A stretch of 64,000 nucleotides of DNA from Caenorhabditis elegans (GCF_000002985.6 NC_003280.10:1984001-2048000), one strand, 5' to 3'; positions 30,954-42,929 are shown, counted from the first letter of the stretch. The notes: generated by a model not told the origin, from the sequence alone. Numbers and translations: made by a program.

Positions 30954-33900
30954 TCAATGAAGAGCCACGGATTTACGGAGAAGAGCTTGCACCACCGTCT
31001 GATCCATGTCTGCAAGATCACACGCCATCGCTGCTTTGATCTCATCGGCTGTATTGATCTTCGAGAGGCACGATGTCTGAAAAGCTTATATAGAATTATT
31101 TTAATTCGGGTTTTAACTGTAGCTGCACGTGCTGCCAGGCTGTCTCATTACAGTTTGATCTACAAAAAATGCGGGAATATTTTTACAGAAAAATTGTGAC
31201 GTCAAAACGCTTTTAGATATGCGAAATCAGATGGGATGTCTGTGCCTCAATTCCCGCATTTTTTGAAGGTCAAACCAAAATAAGACATTCTGACTCCACA
31301 GGTAGATGTTTTTTGTCAGGCCTATGCTTAAGAGCTACTCGGTAAAACGTTGCAACTTCATAGCACACTCTTGCAACTTCTTAGACATCTTTTCATGTTT
31401 TAACTTCTTAACAATCCCCTGCAACTTCTTCGCAAAGATTCAATCGAATTGGTTCTGGCGACGCACGCGCTGTTTTTTAGAGAGCTGTGCCCCAGCTTCA
31501 CAGGTAAACCGCGTCATGCGAGCAACTGATGAATAACGAACGAACAGCCGCTAACACGCGAATATCTGGTCAATTACTGACGAAAAACCGCAAACATGCG
31601 AAAAACTGTTCAGTACCGGACGAATGATTTTTGCTTGATTTTGAGAAGAACCGCTTCAGGTGAGAATCGCGCGAAAGTAAGATGAGTTGTTGAAATGGGT
31701 GACAAAATATTTCGAGCAAACTTTTTCGAACCGGCACACACGAATATTCGGTGAATATCCGGCCGCCAACCGACGAGCGTCGAATGAACCCAGTAGTAGC
31801 CGCCGTAAAAAATAAAATCATTTTGAGCCAAAAATGTGATTGCAAACAACAAATAATTTTGTGAAAAATGTTTTCCACTGATTTTTAAACTTTCATAAGG
31901 GTCCCCTTATGATTCCTCCGATGTTCCAATTTTGATCAAAAGATAGGAACAGAAAAAGAAGTGGAAAATAAAAGCATGTAGCTTCCGCAATTAACACAAC
32001 TTTATCTCGACCACCAATTTTTTTGATGAGAAACGTTCAACTACAAAGTTGTACATTAGATTAAGATAATCAATTCTGTAGTTGATCGCTTTGTCATAAA
32101 AATTTTTTCCACGGAGATATAAGCATCCAAAGTGAAAGCGTTTTTGAACATAGGTGTTCTACTACACCTCAGGTTTTCGTTTGAACTCGTGTTCAGCACA
32201 TCGAAACTAAAAAAAAACAATCATTTTTACATTTTTCTATAACATCTGATCAAATTATGAAAAGTTTTCAAAAAAAAAATTTCGAATAAATTTTCATCAG
32301 GGGGGACCCTTTGGATTTTTTTCATAAAAATCGAAAAAATTTTTTTTTCAAAAGTTGTCAAATATTTATCACATATTGTAGAAATATGTTTACTTGTTCG
32401 TTTCCATAAGTTTTCGTACCAAATGTGGTGCTTTCGAAAACTAAGAAACTGTAAAAAACCTCTATCCCTCTAACAGATCTACCTGATATGCCAGTTTTTC
32501 GAAGTCATGTCCCACATCGGGCAAGCAAGATATCAAAAAATTGTCAACTACGAACTTTTTTAGTTTGTTATGGAACATGTTTCATACTTAATAGTTTTTT
32601 GCTTTCTGTGCAGAGTACCGAGATATCATCAGTCAAATTCAGTGATATTTGACTCATAACTAGGTGCTCCTATCTGCTCAGCCATCCAAGATGGAAAAAA
32701 GTTACAATAAATAATTTGTCAATCACTTTATTCACAACAACTTTTTAGTTGACAAGTTTTTCATATTTAAGCTGCCTGCGGAGGTAGAACATTTTGGAAG
32801 TACTGACTTTCTATGAACAAGCCAAATTGACTGTTGTATTTTTTTGCCCAGGAGTGCGATTGAGCTATGAAAACTGTGGAAAATACTAAAATATACATTT
32901 CTTACACAAGTATTGCAGTATTGAAATTTTTTGGAAAAAAATGTTTTCCCAAAATTTTTTCATAAGAGTTATCAAAATTTTAAAATCTGTGGAAAATATT
33001 TTTAATTAAATTTTTATTGAACTTAACTTTTTTTCAATTATATGTTGGTTTCAATCACAAATCACATTTACGACTCAAAGTGATTTTTTCTTTTCTACGA
33101 CTTCAATATAAGAGCGAGAAACCATTTCAAAAGAAGCTCTAAACGCAGATGGCAACGACACTCCGAAATAACGGTTGCGCGCCCTCTTTACCGTAAATCC
33201 TCCTCATTTTCGAAATTATTTTTTTAACCATTTTTTTCTTTTACTTCGATTTTTCATAGTTTTCTTCAGCAATTCTTTGATCTTTTTGGCAAAAATAATT
33301 ATTTTCCGTAAATATACTCGTGTTTCAGCATTTCCGACGTTGAGGTGTCGATTCATCCGCGGATCCGACGCGGAATCCATAGAAATGGAGAGACTCCTGT
33401 TAGATTCTTCGCTGGAACTTCTACAGATCTTCGCAGTTTGACTGCCCTGATGCTAGACTCTGATCCGACAATTCTTCCAACAAGTCGATAATCCATGCTA
33501 CAATTAAAGACCGGAAGTCGGAAATTTGTGCTCAATTTATCAATGTAATCATTAATTTTTTAACCCAAAGTTTTATCAACTCGAATTTTCAGAATTAGCA
33601 GCACACTCCCATCCAAACTCCAGAGACGTCTAAAGTTTATATGGAATCTCACCGGAGTGGCTGTTTGCCAAGCATCTTAAGTTGTGGCTCCATTCGATTT
33701 TTCCGATGATGAAAATCCGCCAAACGCTCAACGCCGGCATTGAGCCCCAATTGGATGAACCGGAAAGCCCGCCGAAAATGAACGACATTATTGATTGGAA
33801 AACTTGGAAAACGGTTGGTTTTGTTGATAAAATATTCGAAAAGTTCCTGGATTCTCGATAACAAACTACAATTTTTCAGAGAAACTGTGAATCTCGTCGT

Positions 33901-36900
33901 AATCCCAGTTTTTATCGTCATCGTCAAGTAGCCGGGACAGTTGCACCGAAAGCGCCTCTAATTCATCATAATCATCACACTGGAGATGGATGCAATTCCA
34001 ATTTGTGAATATATCTCCGAATGCGACTCACCGAGCAACAGTTAAATTGGCCAAATCAGGATAATGTGATCGACGAGGCCCCACCACCAAACACGCCCAC
34101 GTGGACTGTGCTATTCGTCAACTGGACGATTATTCATCACGTAAGAAAAATAGTTGAAACTTAATTAAAAACCATTTTTTGTTTTCAGCGGCTTCAACGA
34201 TCACCGACTCCTGCCGCCTCGTGGCCTCGAAACGTGTGAGAGAACAACGAAGAAGCGGACATACATCGACCAACCCGTCGTCATCCGATTAATTTTCGAT
34301 TTTTCTTTTTTTTTCAAATTTTCTTTTATTTTTTATAAAATAAAAATTTATATGAACTATCAATTGTTATTAATGAACCGCAAATTTCAAATATATGGCG
34401 AATAACGGGGTGGCAGCTAGCTGGGCATTCGCAGCGTCCTCATCATTCACCGGTTCGTTTTTCGCCAGTTCTTCATCGAATAGCGGCCCGCGCCTTCACC
34501 GAAGCCATGTACCGTTTTCGCGAAATAGCGGCCCGTCACCCGACGAATATTCGCATGACGCGGTTTACCTGTGTTATTTTTTGTAGTTGTCACATTTATC
34601 AATTCATTTCATCGTATTACGCGCATGGCAGATTTGGCGCAATGGATAGTCACAGGTAAACCGCGTCAGGTTAGTGGCAACCTGCCAGCAGGCCGCTGGC
34701 TGCTGAATGGAGAACAACTGGCTGGTGAAATCGCGGCCCGCTGTCAAGTTGACACTAAGCCGCCGCGGGCCGGCAACAGGTCAACGTCAGGTTTGTGTCA
34801 GGTTATTTTAGATTCCGTATTAGGCCCATATATACCGGGAATACTGCTTTTTATTATTAAATGTTAATACAAAAAGAGAAAAATTGCCAAACATTTTGTT
34901 TATTGAACATGAAAAATGAAAAAATAAATCTGAAAAAAGGGAAAAACACATAAATATTATTTAATATTTCGGCTCAGTGTGAGCCTCGTCTCGATTCCCG
35001 ATTCCTTGGATCCATCATTAGCAGCCACTTGGTCGAATTGTTGATTCTGTGATTCTAAGCAGCATCAGATGGGCGGTAACGTAGAAAATGAGCATCTATC
35101 GGCGACAGCTCGAGGAGTTTGACATCATTCCGCATCTTTCTGTAAAAAATTAACGTTAAAGTTGAGAGAAATCGCTAGTTTTTTCCAAAAGAGCTAAAAA
35201 ATTATGATTTTAAACTCACTTTGTAAAGTTCTCGGCAATTCCCGGCAGTTTCTTCCCCAAGTTTGGGACTTTCCAGCTTCTTACCCAACTGTTGCCAACT
35301 TCTCTCCCAGAGTTTGCACAAGTCTTATCCAACTTCAACATTTTTAACGCAAGCTGCACGCTCGCTCTCCCCCCAGGCCTTGCCCAAGGCTTACCCAAGT
35401 CTTACCCAAGTTTTACCCAACCTTAAACACGCGGCACGCATCCGTCTCGCCCGTAACGGCACATAATCGTAATTTTCGAAACGCCTAATTTTGAATATTT
35501 TATCGCATTTTTTTCATAACTTTTCAATTTATATATGTTTTTTTTTTGTTTTTTTTTTCAAATAGTGTTCTTTTTCGTTGTTGAGTTCAGTTTTGTGATT
35601 GTTTTTGCAGCTCATATACGAAATTGGTGGTCTCACATCGTTGAAGATAACACATGCGTCAGTACAAAAGGGTTCCGAAGAAAGTGTTGCGTAAGTTTTA
35701 TGAAACAAATTTTCATCAGAACATCTAAATTTCAGAACGAGAATGGCCACACTTATTCGAGCATGAACATTTAAGAAGTGATCTGCAGTCAAATGAAGTC
35801 GGTGATGTCGCAATTAAACATCAGAATGAAGAAACATGCGTCAGAAACTCTCCGACCGAAGTGGATACAAGCGGCAGAACATCTCGTAATGAAGAAGAAA
35901 ACGTAGAAAGCTCGCAAGAAAATGATTTTCCAAATTTGGAAGAAGAACAACGTCACATGGTTTCTCCAGAAATTGATTGCACATCACCTGAAGAGGACCA
36001 GGATAACAAATTTGGTACGACCTATTCTCATCTTTATATATTAATTGTTAAAGCTTCAGGTCGTGAAAATGCCATCCACTACATCGCTGCCTTTTTTGCT
36101 TACAATAATATTAGTAAATCGATGGGAACCGACATTTTTGAAACAGGACGATTAATTGGAACATATCCTGATATCAGGGTAGGTTTTCTTTTATTTTATA
36201 ATCAACATAAAATTTTATTTCTTTAGTTGTCGGAAATTTGGAGGACAATTGGCGCTTGGGTGGATTATGACATGCGAGTTTATCGTTACTGTGCGAGTTG
36301 TGGAAATATGCTCACGGAATCCCAGAAATGTGTCAACAAAAAATGCAATCGGTATTTTTTGTCACAATGTAACGTATCGTTATCCAAAATGGCTGTTACA
36401 CTTTCCATTAGGAAACAAGTCGAAGTTTTGCTGACAAGTGGTGCATTCAACAAAAAATTGCTGGTACATTGTTTTAAAAACTAAATGTGCATTGACTATC
36501 ACAACTTTCAGAATCAACAAGGATCTTCAACATCCCTCTCCTCCCGCACTTGCCAGACTCCAAAGTACAAGGCCAAATTAGAAGAAAGTCGAGCAAAGTA
36601 CCCCGACATAGTCACGCTTTTCTTAACATTCAATACGGATGGATGTCAGAAGCGAGGAAATGTTAGAGGCCAAATTTGGCCTGTTTTTCTTGCACCGAAT
36701 GATATCATCTCAGAACGATGTAGTTTTCAAGAGTATCGCCCGGAGATGGTTATTATGTCTGCCTTAATGCTATCAAAAAAGAAATTGCACACTGGAGACT
36801 TTTCCTCGCTGGTTGAAAGAATGCGTTTGGAATTAGATGAAACCACCGTGAATCCACTTATCTTCAAACTGAATGATGTTGAGTACAAAATACGGATAGA

Positions 36901-39900
36901 AATCTGTTTCTCAGTACTAGATATGGACGTAAGTTACCGATGAGAAAAAAAGTCTACAATTTGTTTCCAGGCTAGTAGAAAGATTCACAGGCTCCCAAAT
37001 TGGCAATCCTACAGTTCATGTTCGCGATGTGATATTAAAGGAACCAGATTTGGCACTCGAAATAATTCAACCAAAATTGTATGGACTCAGTCTACTAGAA
37101 GCCGTCTCTACAATTCCTTTCATAGACCTCCAAGTATGTTTTTTACTTATCAGAAACTCGAGCTTAACGAGATTTAGAACTCATTCCAACATGTCTTCCG
37201 TCTCCATGGAGTGATGGATACGATGGTCTTCATCTTATTTTTGAAGGGACTTCTCGAGATGTTTTGAAGCTGACACACGTCAGTGGACGTAAAATCAACC
37301 TTATTTTGACCACAAATGAGAGAGCGATCTGGGCGGTAATTGTATCATCTTTTTTCTTATCTCAGACTTTTTTAACAGGAAGTTGTCGATAGATCCACTG
37401 TTCCAAGAGGAAGAAGCTCTCTGAGTTGGAGGTTTTTGCACCTGAAATTTTTCTTCCATATTCTTAACTATTTGTAGGAGTTTTGCCGATATACTGTGTG
37501 CCCAGATATTTCAATTTTCCAACTGATCGATACCCTGGATGAGTGCACCGATGATGAACGAAAGTCGATTCACGTTGGCCAGGGAATTATGGTATGGAAA
37601 CACCGAATTTAATGAGCAATATTTTTTTCCAGATGAAAATGCAAAGGCCACAAGAAAAAACTATTGCGTCCGTAGAAGCATCGATGAATTCACTTGCATC
37701 AAAAGTTGCGAAGAACATACAGCCAGGAATAATCATCAAGAAGGATCTTCAAATTTCGCATATTATCAATGCTACTGGCGAATTTCCGACATGCGATATT
37801 ACCGACCTTTACAATTCTAGCCGTCTGATTGGGAAAGATGCAATTACACAACTTTCCCACTTTTTTATGTCTGTCTTAAAAGACGTAAGTAGCTTTTTTT
37901 GTTTTTTTTTGGTTTATTGTTCCATTTCCTATTTTCAGTTACTTCAACCGGTTTACAATATTTGGCCCTACACGTATCGTCCCCGCTCGGTTCGTCGCGT
38001 GGACAAGAATTTTGTAGAATTCCCAAAGGAAGTGGTCCAAGCTTTTGTCGGTAAGTTTTTTGTACTACAAAAATCAGGATTAGTTGTTTTTCAACAGATG
38101 TTGGACTTGATGCTGTAGGTGTATATCTCCCGAAAGACTTGACCAGAGGAGACATCGATTCTGATCATCCGTGAGATTTCAAAACATAGGAATGTAGTAT
38201 TCATATTTTTCTTTTAGGTTCTTGAAGACGCTTGGCGACAAATGGGAAGAAGAAGTTCATCGACGCCGAAATGAGCGCATCACATGCATCACCAACTCCA
38301 TCGAAGCTCTTGGAATTGCGATGTAGGAATTTGTAATACCACTAAAACTCTTGATTGATTTCTTACAGGTCAAATCTGAGAACGTATCACTACGATGTCA
38401 GGACGAAGCTTCTCGAGGCTTGCGCTGCTCGGAAAGGGTGAAAGATCCACTTGAAATGGGATCAGCTTAGAAAGTTCAAAGAGGAACAGAAGGTGGACGC
38501 TTCGCCAGAAGATATTCTCAAATTGTAAGGTTTTTGTATACTTTAAAATTAATTGATTATTATATTTTCAGTTTCAACTCTTCATCTCGCGACTGAAAAG
38601 TGACATTTTCGCCAACTTCCGGGTCCAGGACAAACGGTTATTTTTAAATTTCCTTTTTTAAATTCACGTTTTGTTTTTTTTTTTGTAGATTCATTATTAT
38701 TTGTTGTTGCCGTCTCATTGTTCTAATAAATCGCCGATTTATAAACGCTTTACTGAATAGAAAAAAAGAACCGAGAGCCTTTCCACCCAAAATTTGCCAA
38801 GTCTTGCCCAGTTTTTACCCAACTCTTGTCCAAGGTTTACCCAAGTTTTGCCTACTCCTTATAAATGTTTTTATTTTTTAGGCAAGGCTCGGGTAAGAAG
38901 TTGCGAAGCCTTGGGTAAGAAGCTGGCGGCAAACGCCGAGTTCATTCTCTGTGCAAAGCATGATCCGATCCAAGATGGTGTGGGCATTGCGACGATGAAG
39001 TCGAACTTTCCAATAAAGAATCGCTCCATCAAAAGAATGTCGGGTATTCGATAGGATAGGTGGAAAGATTTCCTCGTATTTTCTAAAAATTTAATATTTA
39101 CATTATTACATTGAAATATTGCATTAAGAACATACACTGCGATCCTCATCGACGTGATTCCAACCAGTTGAAATCGCATTTTATCAATGTTGAACATTGG
39201 AAGAGCACGATCCACGAGGCTCGCCGCGAGATGAACTGCTTCCTTTCGGGAAATGTACTCTCTCACGGCATCGCTGAACCAATCGATGAGAATTGTTCGC
39301 ATCTCTTATTAACTTGTGTTTGCCTGTCAAAGCATTCGCGTGAGGCTCGATTCTTCTACTTTCTTTTGAATCTACTTCACAGCTTCTTCATTTTTAGCTC
39401 CTTTTTTCGTTGATTTTCATCAAAATGGAAGGATGAGGTGGTTTAGTGGACGCTTGTAGTCAATGTCGAAGAGGCGACGACTCTGCACGACTCTGAAAAC
39501 ATAAATTGTAATGAATAATTTAATTTTTGAGTTCAACTCTAACCTTTTCTTCCATCTTTCGTTCTTCATGAAGCAATGTTGTCGCCACCGCCGGTAATTC
39601 TCTCCTCCAGCCATTCCCGTGCCATCCCAATCGTTCCCGTCAACGTTGAAAATGCTGAAACACCAATAAATATACGGAAAATAATTATTTTTGCCGAAAA
39701 ATCAAAGAATTGCTGAAGAAAACCAAGAAAAATCGAAGAAAAAAAAAGAAGAAAAATTGAAAAAATAATTTCGAAAATGAGGAGGATTTACGCTAGAGAG
39801 GGCGCGCTACCGTTATTTCGGAGTGTCGTTGCCATCTGAGTTTGGAGCTTCTTTTGAAATGTTTTCTCGCTTTTATTAGAAGTCGTAAAAACAAAAAAAA

Positions 39901-42610
39901 ATCACGCTGAGTCGGAAATGTGATTTGTGCTTGAAAACAACAAAAATTAAAAAAAATTTAGTTCAGAAAAAATTTAACTAAACATTTTCCACTGATATCA
40001 AAAGTTTCATAAGGGTCCCCCCTTATGAAAAAAATGTTGATAAAAATTTTTTTCCAAAAATCCTGAATACTGCTTGAATGTGTGGGAAATGTATATTTTA
40101 GTATTTTCCTAAGTTTTCATGGCTCAATCACACTCTTGGGCAAAAAAATACAACAGTCAATTTGGCTTGTTCATAGAAAGCCAATACTTCCAAAATGGTC
40201 TAGCACCGTTGGCAGCGGAAATATGAAAAACTTGTCAAGTGGAAAGTTGTTAGGAATAAAGTGATTGGCATAAAGTGAACACCAAAAAGTTGTGACCGTT
40301 TTCCAAAACACAATGTTAATAAAAAAACTAGCCAAATGCCAACCTTGTTTTCTTCTTTGTAGCTGGAGGTATCAAAAAGTTTATAACTAAAACTTTGTTC
40401 ACTGTTATTCAACAAACATTTTGTTAGTTGATCATTTTTCAAAATAATTTATCTCAACGAAGTTATGCAACTTCAAAGTTGGTTAGATATTTTGCACAAA
40501 GTTCGTGAGATGTAGATCATTTCGACGGTTTACTTGCGAATAGAGAGTTAAAACTTGTGTAATGTACGTTTCATACATTTCTGAACAACAACATAGCAAT
40601 TTCATAATTGTTTAGAAAAATGAAATTTTTTGAATTTTTTGCTTGGAGTTGATCAAGAAATTTTGAGCAAAAATGAAAAAAATAAAAATTTCCAAAAAGT
40701 GCGGACAATGATTCTAGGTTCCCGAATAAGAATAAAATCACTTTAAAAATGCGCAAAAATGTTTGAATGAGTTGTTTTACAACTTTATTCAACTTACAAA
40801 AATATTTAAAAATAGAAGGAATCGAACCAGAGCTTAAATCTTATCAGACGCGCGCACTCCCAACTCGGCCACCGAGGACATTTTTCAACTCAATGTGGTG
40901 GGTGTCACATTTTCGGTGGTCACGCAAGCTGAGATTTGCGTGGACTGCATGGTTAGACAGTGGATTTCAATGGTGTTTTTAACTGAAATTTCAAAACGTC
41001 ATAACTTTGCTGAAACTTGACCGGGGCAGCTAAATTTTTTGGAGAGATCATAACTAACACTCTTCTGTAGGAATTTTAGCATGAGAACCCCAAATCTACG
41101 GACCCCCTCAAAGACTTCCCTTGTCAGTTTTTGAAACCTTAATTTTCACTCATCTGACCCATCACCTGACACTTACTCGCCGTTCACCTGACGCGCTTTT
41201 CTCAAAATGTGAGCGAAAATTACTAAGCTGACACTAACCTGCTCTTAGTCCGACAGCGACTTTTAGCCTGATACTAAGCTGCCACTAACCTGCTGGCGGC
41301 TTTTAACCTGCCATTAAGCTGCCACTAACCTGTGGCGCTTTACCTGTGGTGATGATGAACGAAGAGCAAAGGACCAAGGGATCGAGATAAAGAAAATTAA
41401 TGTTAAGAAGCTGCAAGAGTCTGCAGAAACATGTTAAAAAGCTGCAACACCTGCAAGCGCTTCGATTTGTTTTTCATTTGCGCGCCCCACGCCAAGTTTT
41501 GCCAACCTCTGCAGATTTCTGCAACTTCATAACAGTTTCTTGCAACTTTATATAATTGTTTTTATTAAGTTGCAGAAGTTTGCTAAGAAGCTGCAAGCGT
41601 GCGCTATGAAGTTGCAACGTTTTACCGAGTATAATAAGTCATCACGTTTTCTTCTTTACTTTCAACTTCTCCAGTTGGTATTGCTTGGCAAGCACAAGCT
41701 GATCTTTCATCGATTTTTCAGATACTTCGATCAGAAACTCTTCGCATTTCCGAATCGGAAGCGGAATATCGTACATGTGGGCCAAGTGGAGAATCCCGTC
41801 AACCGTGTCATCTAAAAATTGGATTTCCTATATCATAACCTTATTCATTGACTACCATCTATAGCAGGCTCTCCGTACAGAACCTCTAGAAGATTCTGAA
41901 AGTCGGCGGAATCGATGTCTCGGAGTGTAACCTCGGATTTATCAGCTTCATCGAAATTTCCAAGAAACCGGGACTCGAAGAAGGTGGAGTGGGAGGCAAG
42001 GAACTGGAAAATTAAAAATTTAAAGATATAATTTTTGAAAATAGAGAAAAGGGTTTTTAAAAAGGACACACCTTTCTGAGAACAAAGAACTTTTGGTCTC
42101 CAACTGCCAAAATCACATCAGAAAATTTTTCCTTTGACTGATCAAAGCATTTGAGCGGTTTCTTAGAGATCCCTGTCATCTTGGTGATCTTGACAGTTGC
42201 CTCAATGATAATACTGTCATCGATAAGGTATTCATCTTGCATTACTTTCCACACAATTTTAAGGAATCCAAGTCCACCATTTTTTACTAGTTTCAATCTA
42301 CTAGATTTCGATGTACTTATTCCAGATGAATTAGTGAGTTTTATGGTGAATTCTCCTTCAACTCCCGCGGGAACATCGTCTTTCGTCAATTTTTGACAAC
42401 CGACTTGAATTTCCATTTTCTCCTCATTGCGGAAATGAGTGCGGGTAATGGCGATTTGCCTGAAATATTTGATATTTAACATCAATAGGGAATCCTAACT
42501 CACCATGATACATTGAAATGCTCTTTCATCGGAGTCCATGCAAATTTGCCCACTTTCAATTTCGATACATTTTTGAAAATGTGGGTGAGCTGGAATTCCT
42601 TTTTGACCAT
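30954..42610 (-). CDS. BATH (MATH+BTB) gene with a 10.6-kb transposon-filled intron
   Basis: Five exons, listed in coding order: 42610-42504, 42459-42072, 42003-41856, 41811-41660, 31076-30954; sum 918 nt in frame, 305 aa. The MATH domain spans exons 1-2 (VKKEFQLTHIFKNVSKLKVG; later W-K-V-M-Q-D-E-Y-L-I-D-D-S-I). BTB begins at KEKFSDVILAVGDQKFFVLR and continues FLASHSTFFESRFLGNF. Exon 4 encodes GILHLAHMYDIPLPIRKCEE, and exon 5 has the family C-terminus (SCLSKINTADEIKAAM). Such proteins recruit substrates to CUL-3 (known for BATH members such as MEL-26). Introns 1-3 are about 45 bp, but intron 4 (31077-41659) is 10,583 bp and holds nested transposons. Exon phases and sizes match the intact neighbours exactly, so coding is preserved; whether the giant intron is spliced is unknown. 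Confidence 0.8.
31126..31300. repeat. Palindromic MITE (CTACAAAAAATGCGGGA family)
   Basis: Same family as 6822-7002, GCACGTGCTGCCAGGCTGTC to CATTCTGACTCCACAGG, inside the BATH intron. A half copy (CCCGCTATTTTTGTAGATCA) lies at 30665. Confidence 0.8.
31499..34573. mobile_element. CACAGGTAAACCGCGTCA-ended element 1
   Basis: Terminal inverted repeats CACAGGTAAACCGCGTCATG(CGA) at 31499 and the complement TCGCATGACGCGGTTTACCT(GTG) ending at 34573. Flanking TT on both sides (31497-31498, 34574-34575) fits a 2-bp target duplication. Subterminal sequence has GCGAA / AACTG repeats. 32719-33346 is shared, inverted, with 39648-40268 in element 2. No transposase is recognisable, so it is non-autonomous. 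Confidence 0.75.
33706..33861 (+). CDS. Short ORF in element 1, unknown
   Basis: 51 codons starting MMKIRQTLNAGIEPQLDEPE and ending KIFEKFLDSR. Its composition is protein-like and unlike the surrounding A/T-rich arms. A further open stretch at about 34022-34140 (LNWPNQDNVIDEAPPPNTPT) ends at a plausible donor. Could be remnants of a captured host gene or an accessory transposon protein. Not recognised. Confidence 0.25.
   Translation: MMKIRQTLNAGIEPQLDEPESPPKMNDIIDWKTWKTVGFVDKIFEKFLDSR
35231..38940 (+). mobile_element. TNP2-like DNA transposon nested in the cyclin pseudogene
   Basis: Ends CTCGGCAATTCCCGGCAGTT(TCTTCCCCAAG) at 35231 and, on the complement, CTCGGCGTTTGCCGCCAGCT(TCTTACCCAAG) at 38940. 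TT flanks both (35229-35230, 38941-38942). Subterminal arrays of TTACCCAAG units lie at 35270-35430 and 38790-38930. The body holds one multi-exon transposase-like gene on the plus strand. The terminal CTCGG is shared with the outer element at 31338, so they may belong to related families. Confidence 0.72.
35654..38596 (+). pseudogene. TNP2-like transposase gene, probably inactivated
   Basis: Fifteen or so short exons can be proposed: 35654-35690, 35736-36014, 36060-36178, 36237-36463, 36512-36928, 36971-37133, 37178-37335, 37379-37431, about 37479-37590, 37633-37884, 37939-38050, 38098-38170, 38220-38322, 38369-38524, 38572-38596. Exon 4 has a zinc-knuckle-like CASCGN-x8-CVNKKC. Exon 5 has VTLFLTFNTDGCQKR, then IWPVFLAPNDIISERC, and a D-M-D end; exon 6 has SRKIHRLPNWQSYSSC, and exon 7 SDGYDGLHLIFEGTSRDVLK. 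The NTDG, WP-x-x-LAPND and D-A-R-C-x-x-C spacing resembles TNP2 transposases of CACTA-type elements. The frame across 37432-37600 is unclear, and an in-frame TGA lies at 38439-38441 before KIHLKWDQLRKFKEEQK. Confidence 0.6.
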
Positions 42611-42706
42611 TTCGGAGAGATTTCTGGAATCAAATACATTTAAAGTTTAAACAAAATCTGCAAAAACTACGCAAAATTCAAAAAGTTACAGACAATTTTA
42701 ATTCAC

Positions 42707-42897
42707 GTGGTGTCAGAGTGTCTCATTACGGTTTGATCTACGTAGATCTACAAGAAATGCGGGAATTGAGACGCAGAGTTCTCAACTGATTTCGCATGGT
42801 TAACAACGTGCTGACGTCACATTTTTTAAGACAAAAAATTCCCGCATTTTTTTGTAGATCAAACCGTAATGAGTCAGCCTGACACTACGTTCAATTT
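42707..42897. repeat. Palindromic MITE (CTACAAAAAATGCGGGA family)
   Basis: Full copy from CACGTGGTGTCAGAGTGTCT to AGTCAGCCTGACACTACGT, between the first BATH gene and its upstream element. Confidence 0.85.
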
Positions 42898-42929
42898 GAA
42901 ATCGATTAAACTTGTAGCCACGGATTTCT

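Larger units (their letters stand above)
35055..39302 (-). pseudogene. Cyclin-box pseudogene split by a transposon
   Basis: Exons in coding order: 39302-39136, 39082-38941 continuing at 35230-35220 beyond the inserted element, and 35139-35055. Exon 1 reads MRTILIDWFSDAVREY, HLAASLVDRALPMF and RFQLVGITSMRIA, matching the start of an A/B-type cyclin box. Exon 2 starts KYEEIFPP and then continues in a shifted frame as ILLMERFFIGKFDFIVAMPT. Exon 3 reads LLELSPIDAHFLRYRPSDAA-stop, matching the conserved ELSLID-FLxYRPS helix. There is at least one frameshift, the box is shortened, and the second exon is interrupted by a 3.7-kb element. No N-terminal destruction-box region is visible. A captured or retro-copied cyclin fragment, non-functional. 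Confidence 0.75.
34651..41348. mobile_element. CACAGGTAAA-ended element 2, carrying a cyclin pseudogene
   Basis: The left end CACAGGTAAACCGCGTCAGG(TTAGTGGCA) at 34651 pairs with the right end TAACCTGTGGCGCTTTACCT(GTG) at 41348; flanking GT on both sides. The subterminal ends are runs of CAGGTTAGTGGCAGCTTA-like units. The body includes minus-strand cyclin-box exons, an arm shared with element 1, and a whole inserted TNP2-like element (35231-38940). Confidence 0.75.
31338..41629. mobile_element. Outer DNA transposon with CTCGGTAAAACG ends, interrupted
   Basis: The left end CTCGGTAAAACGTTGCAACT at 31338 and the right end, its complement AGTTGCAACGTTTTACCGAG ending at 41629, are both flanked by TA (31336-31337 and 41630-41631), a TA target duplication. 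The subterminal parts carry diverged TTGCAACTTCTTA tandem units (31353-31440 and 41400-41610). Removing the two CACAGG-ended insertions leaves only about 520 bp, so this was a short non-autonomous element that became a landing pad. Confidence 0.75.

Noticed and set aside
38590-38660. Assigning a BEN-type domain to the transposase tail
   Set aside because: A faint resemblance in HLKWDQLRKFKEEQ only; not enough to name a domain.
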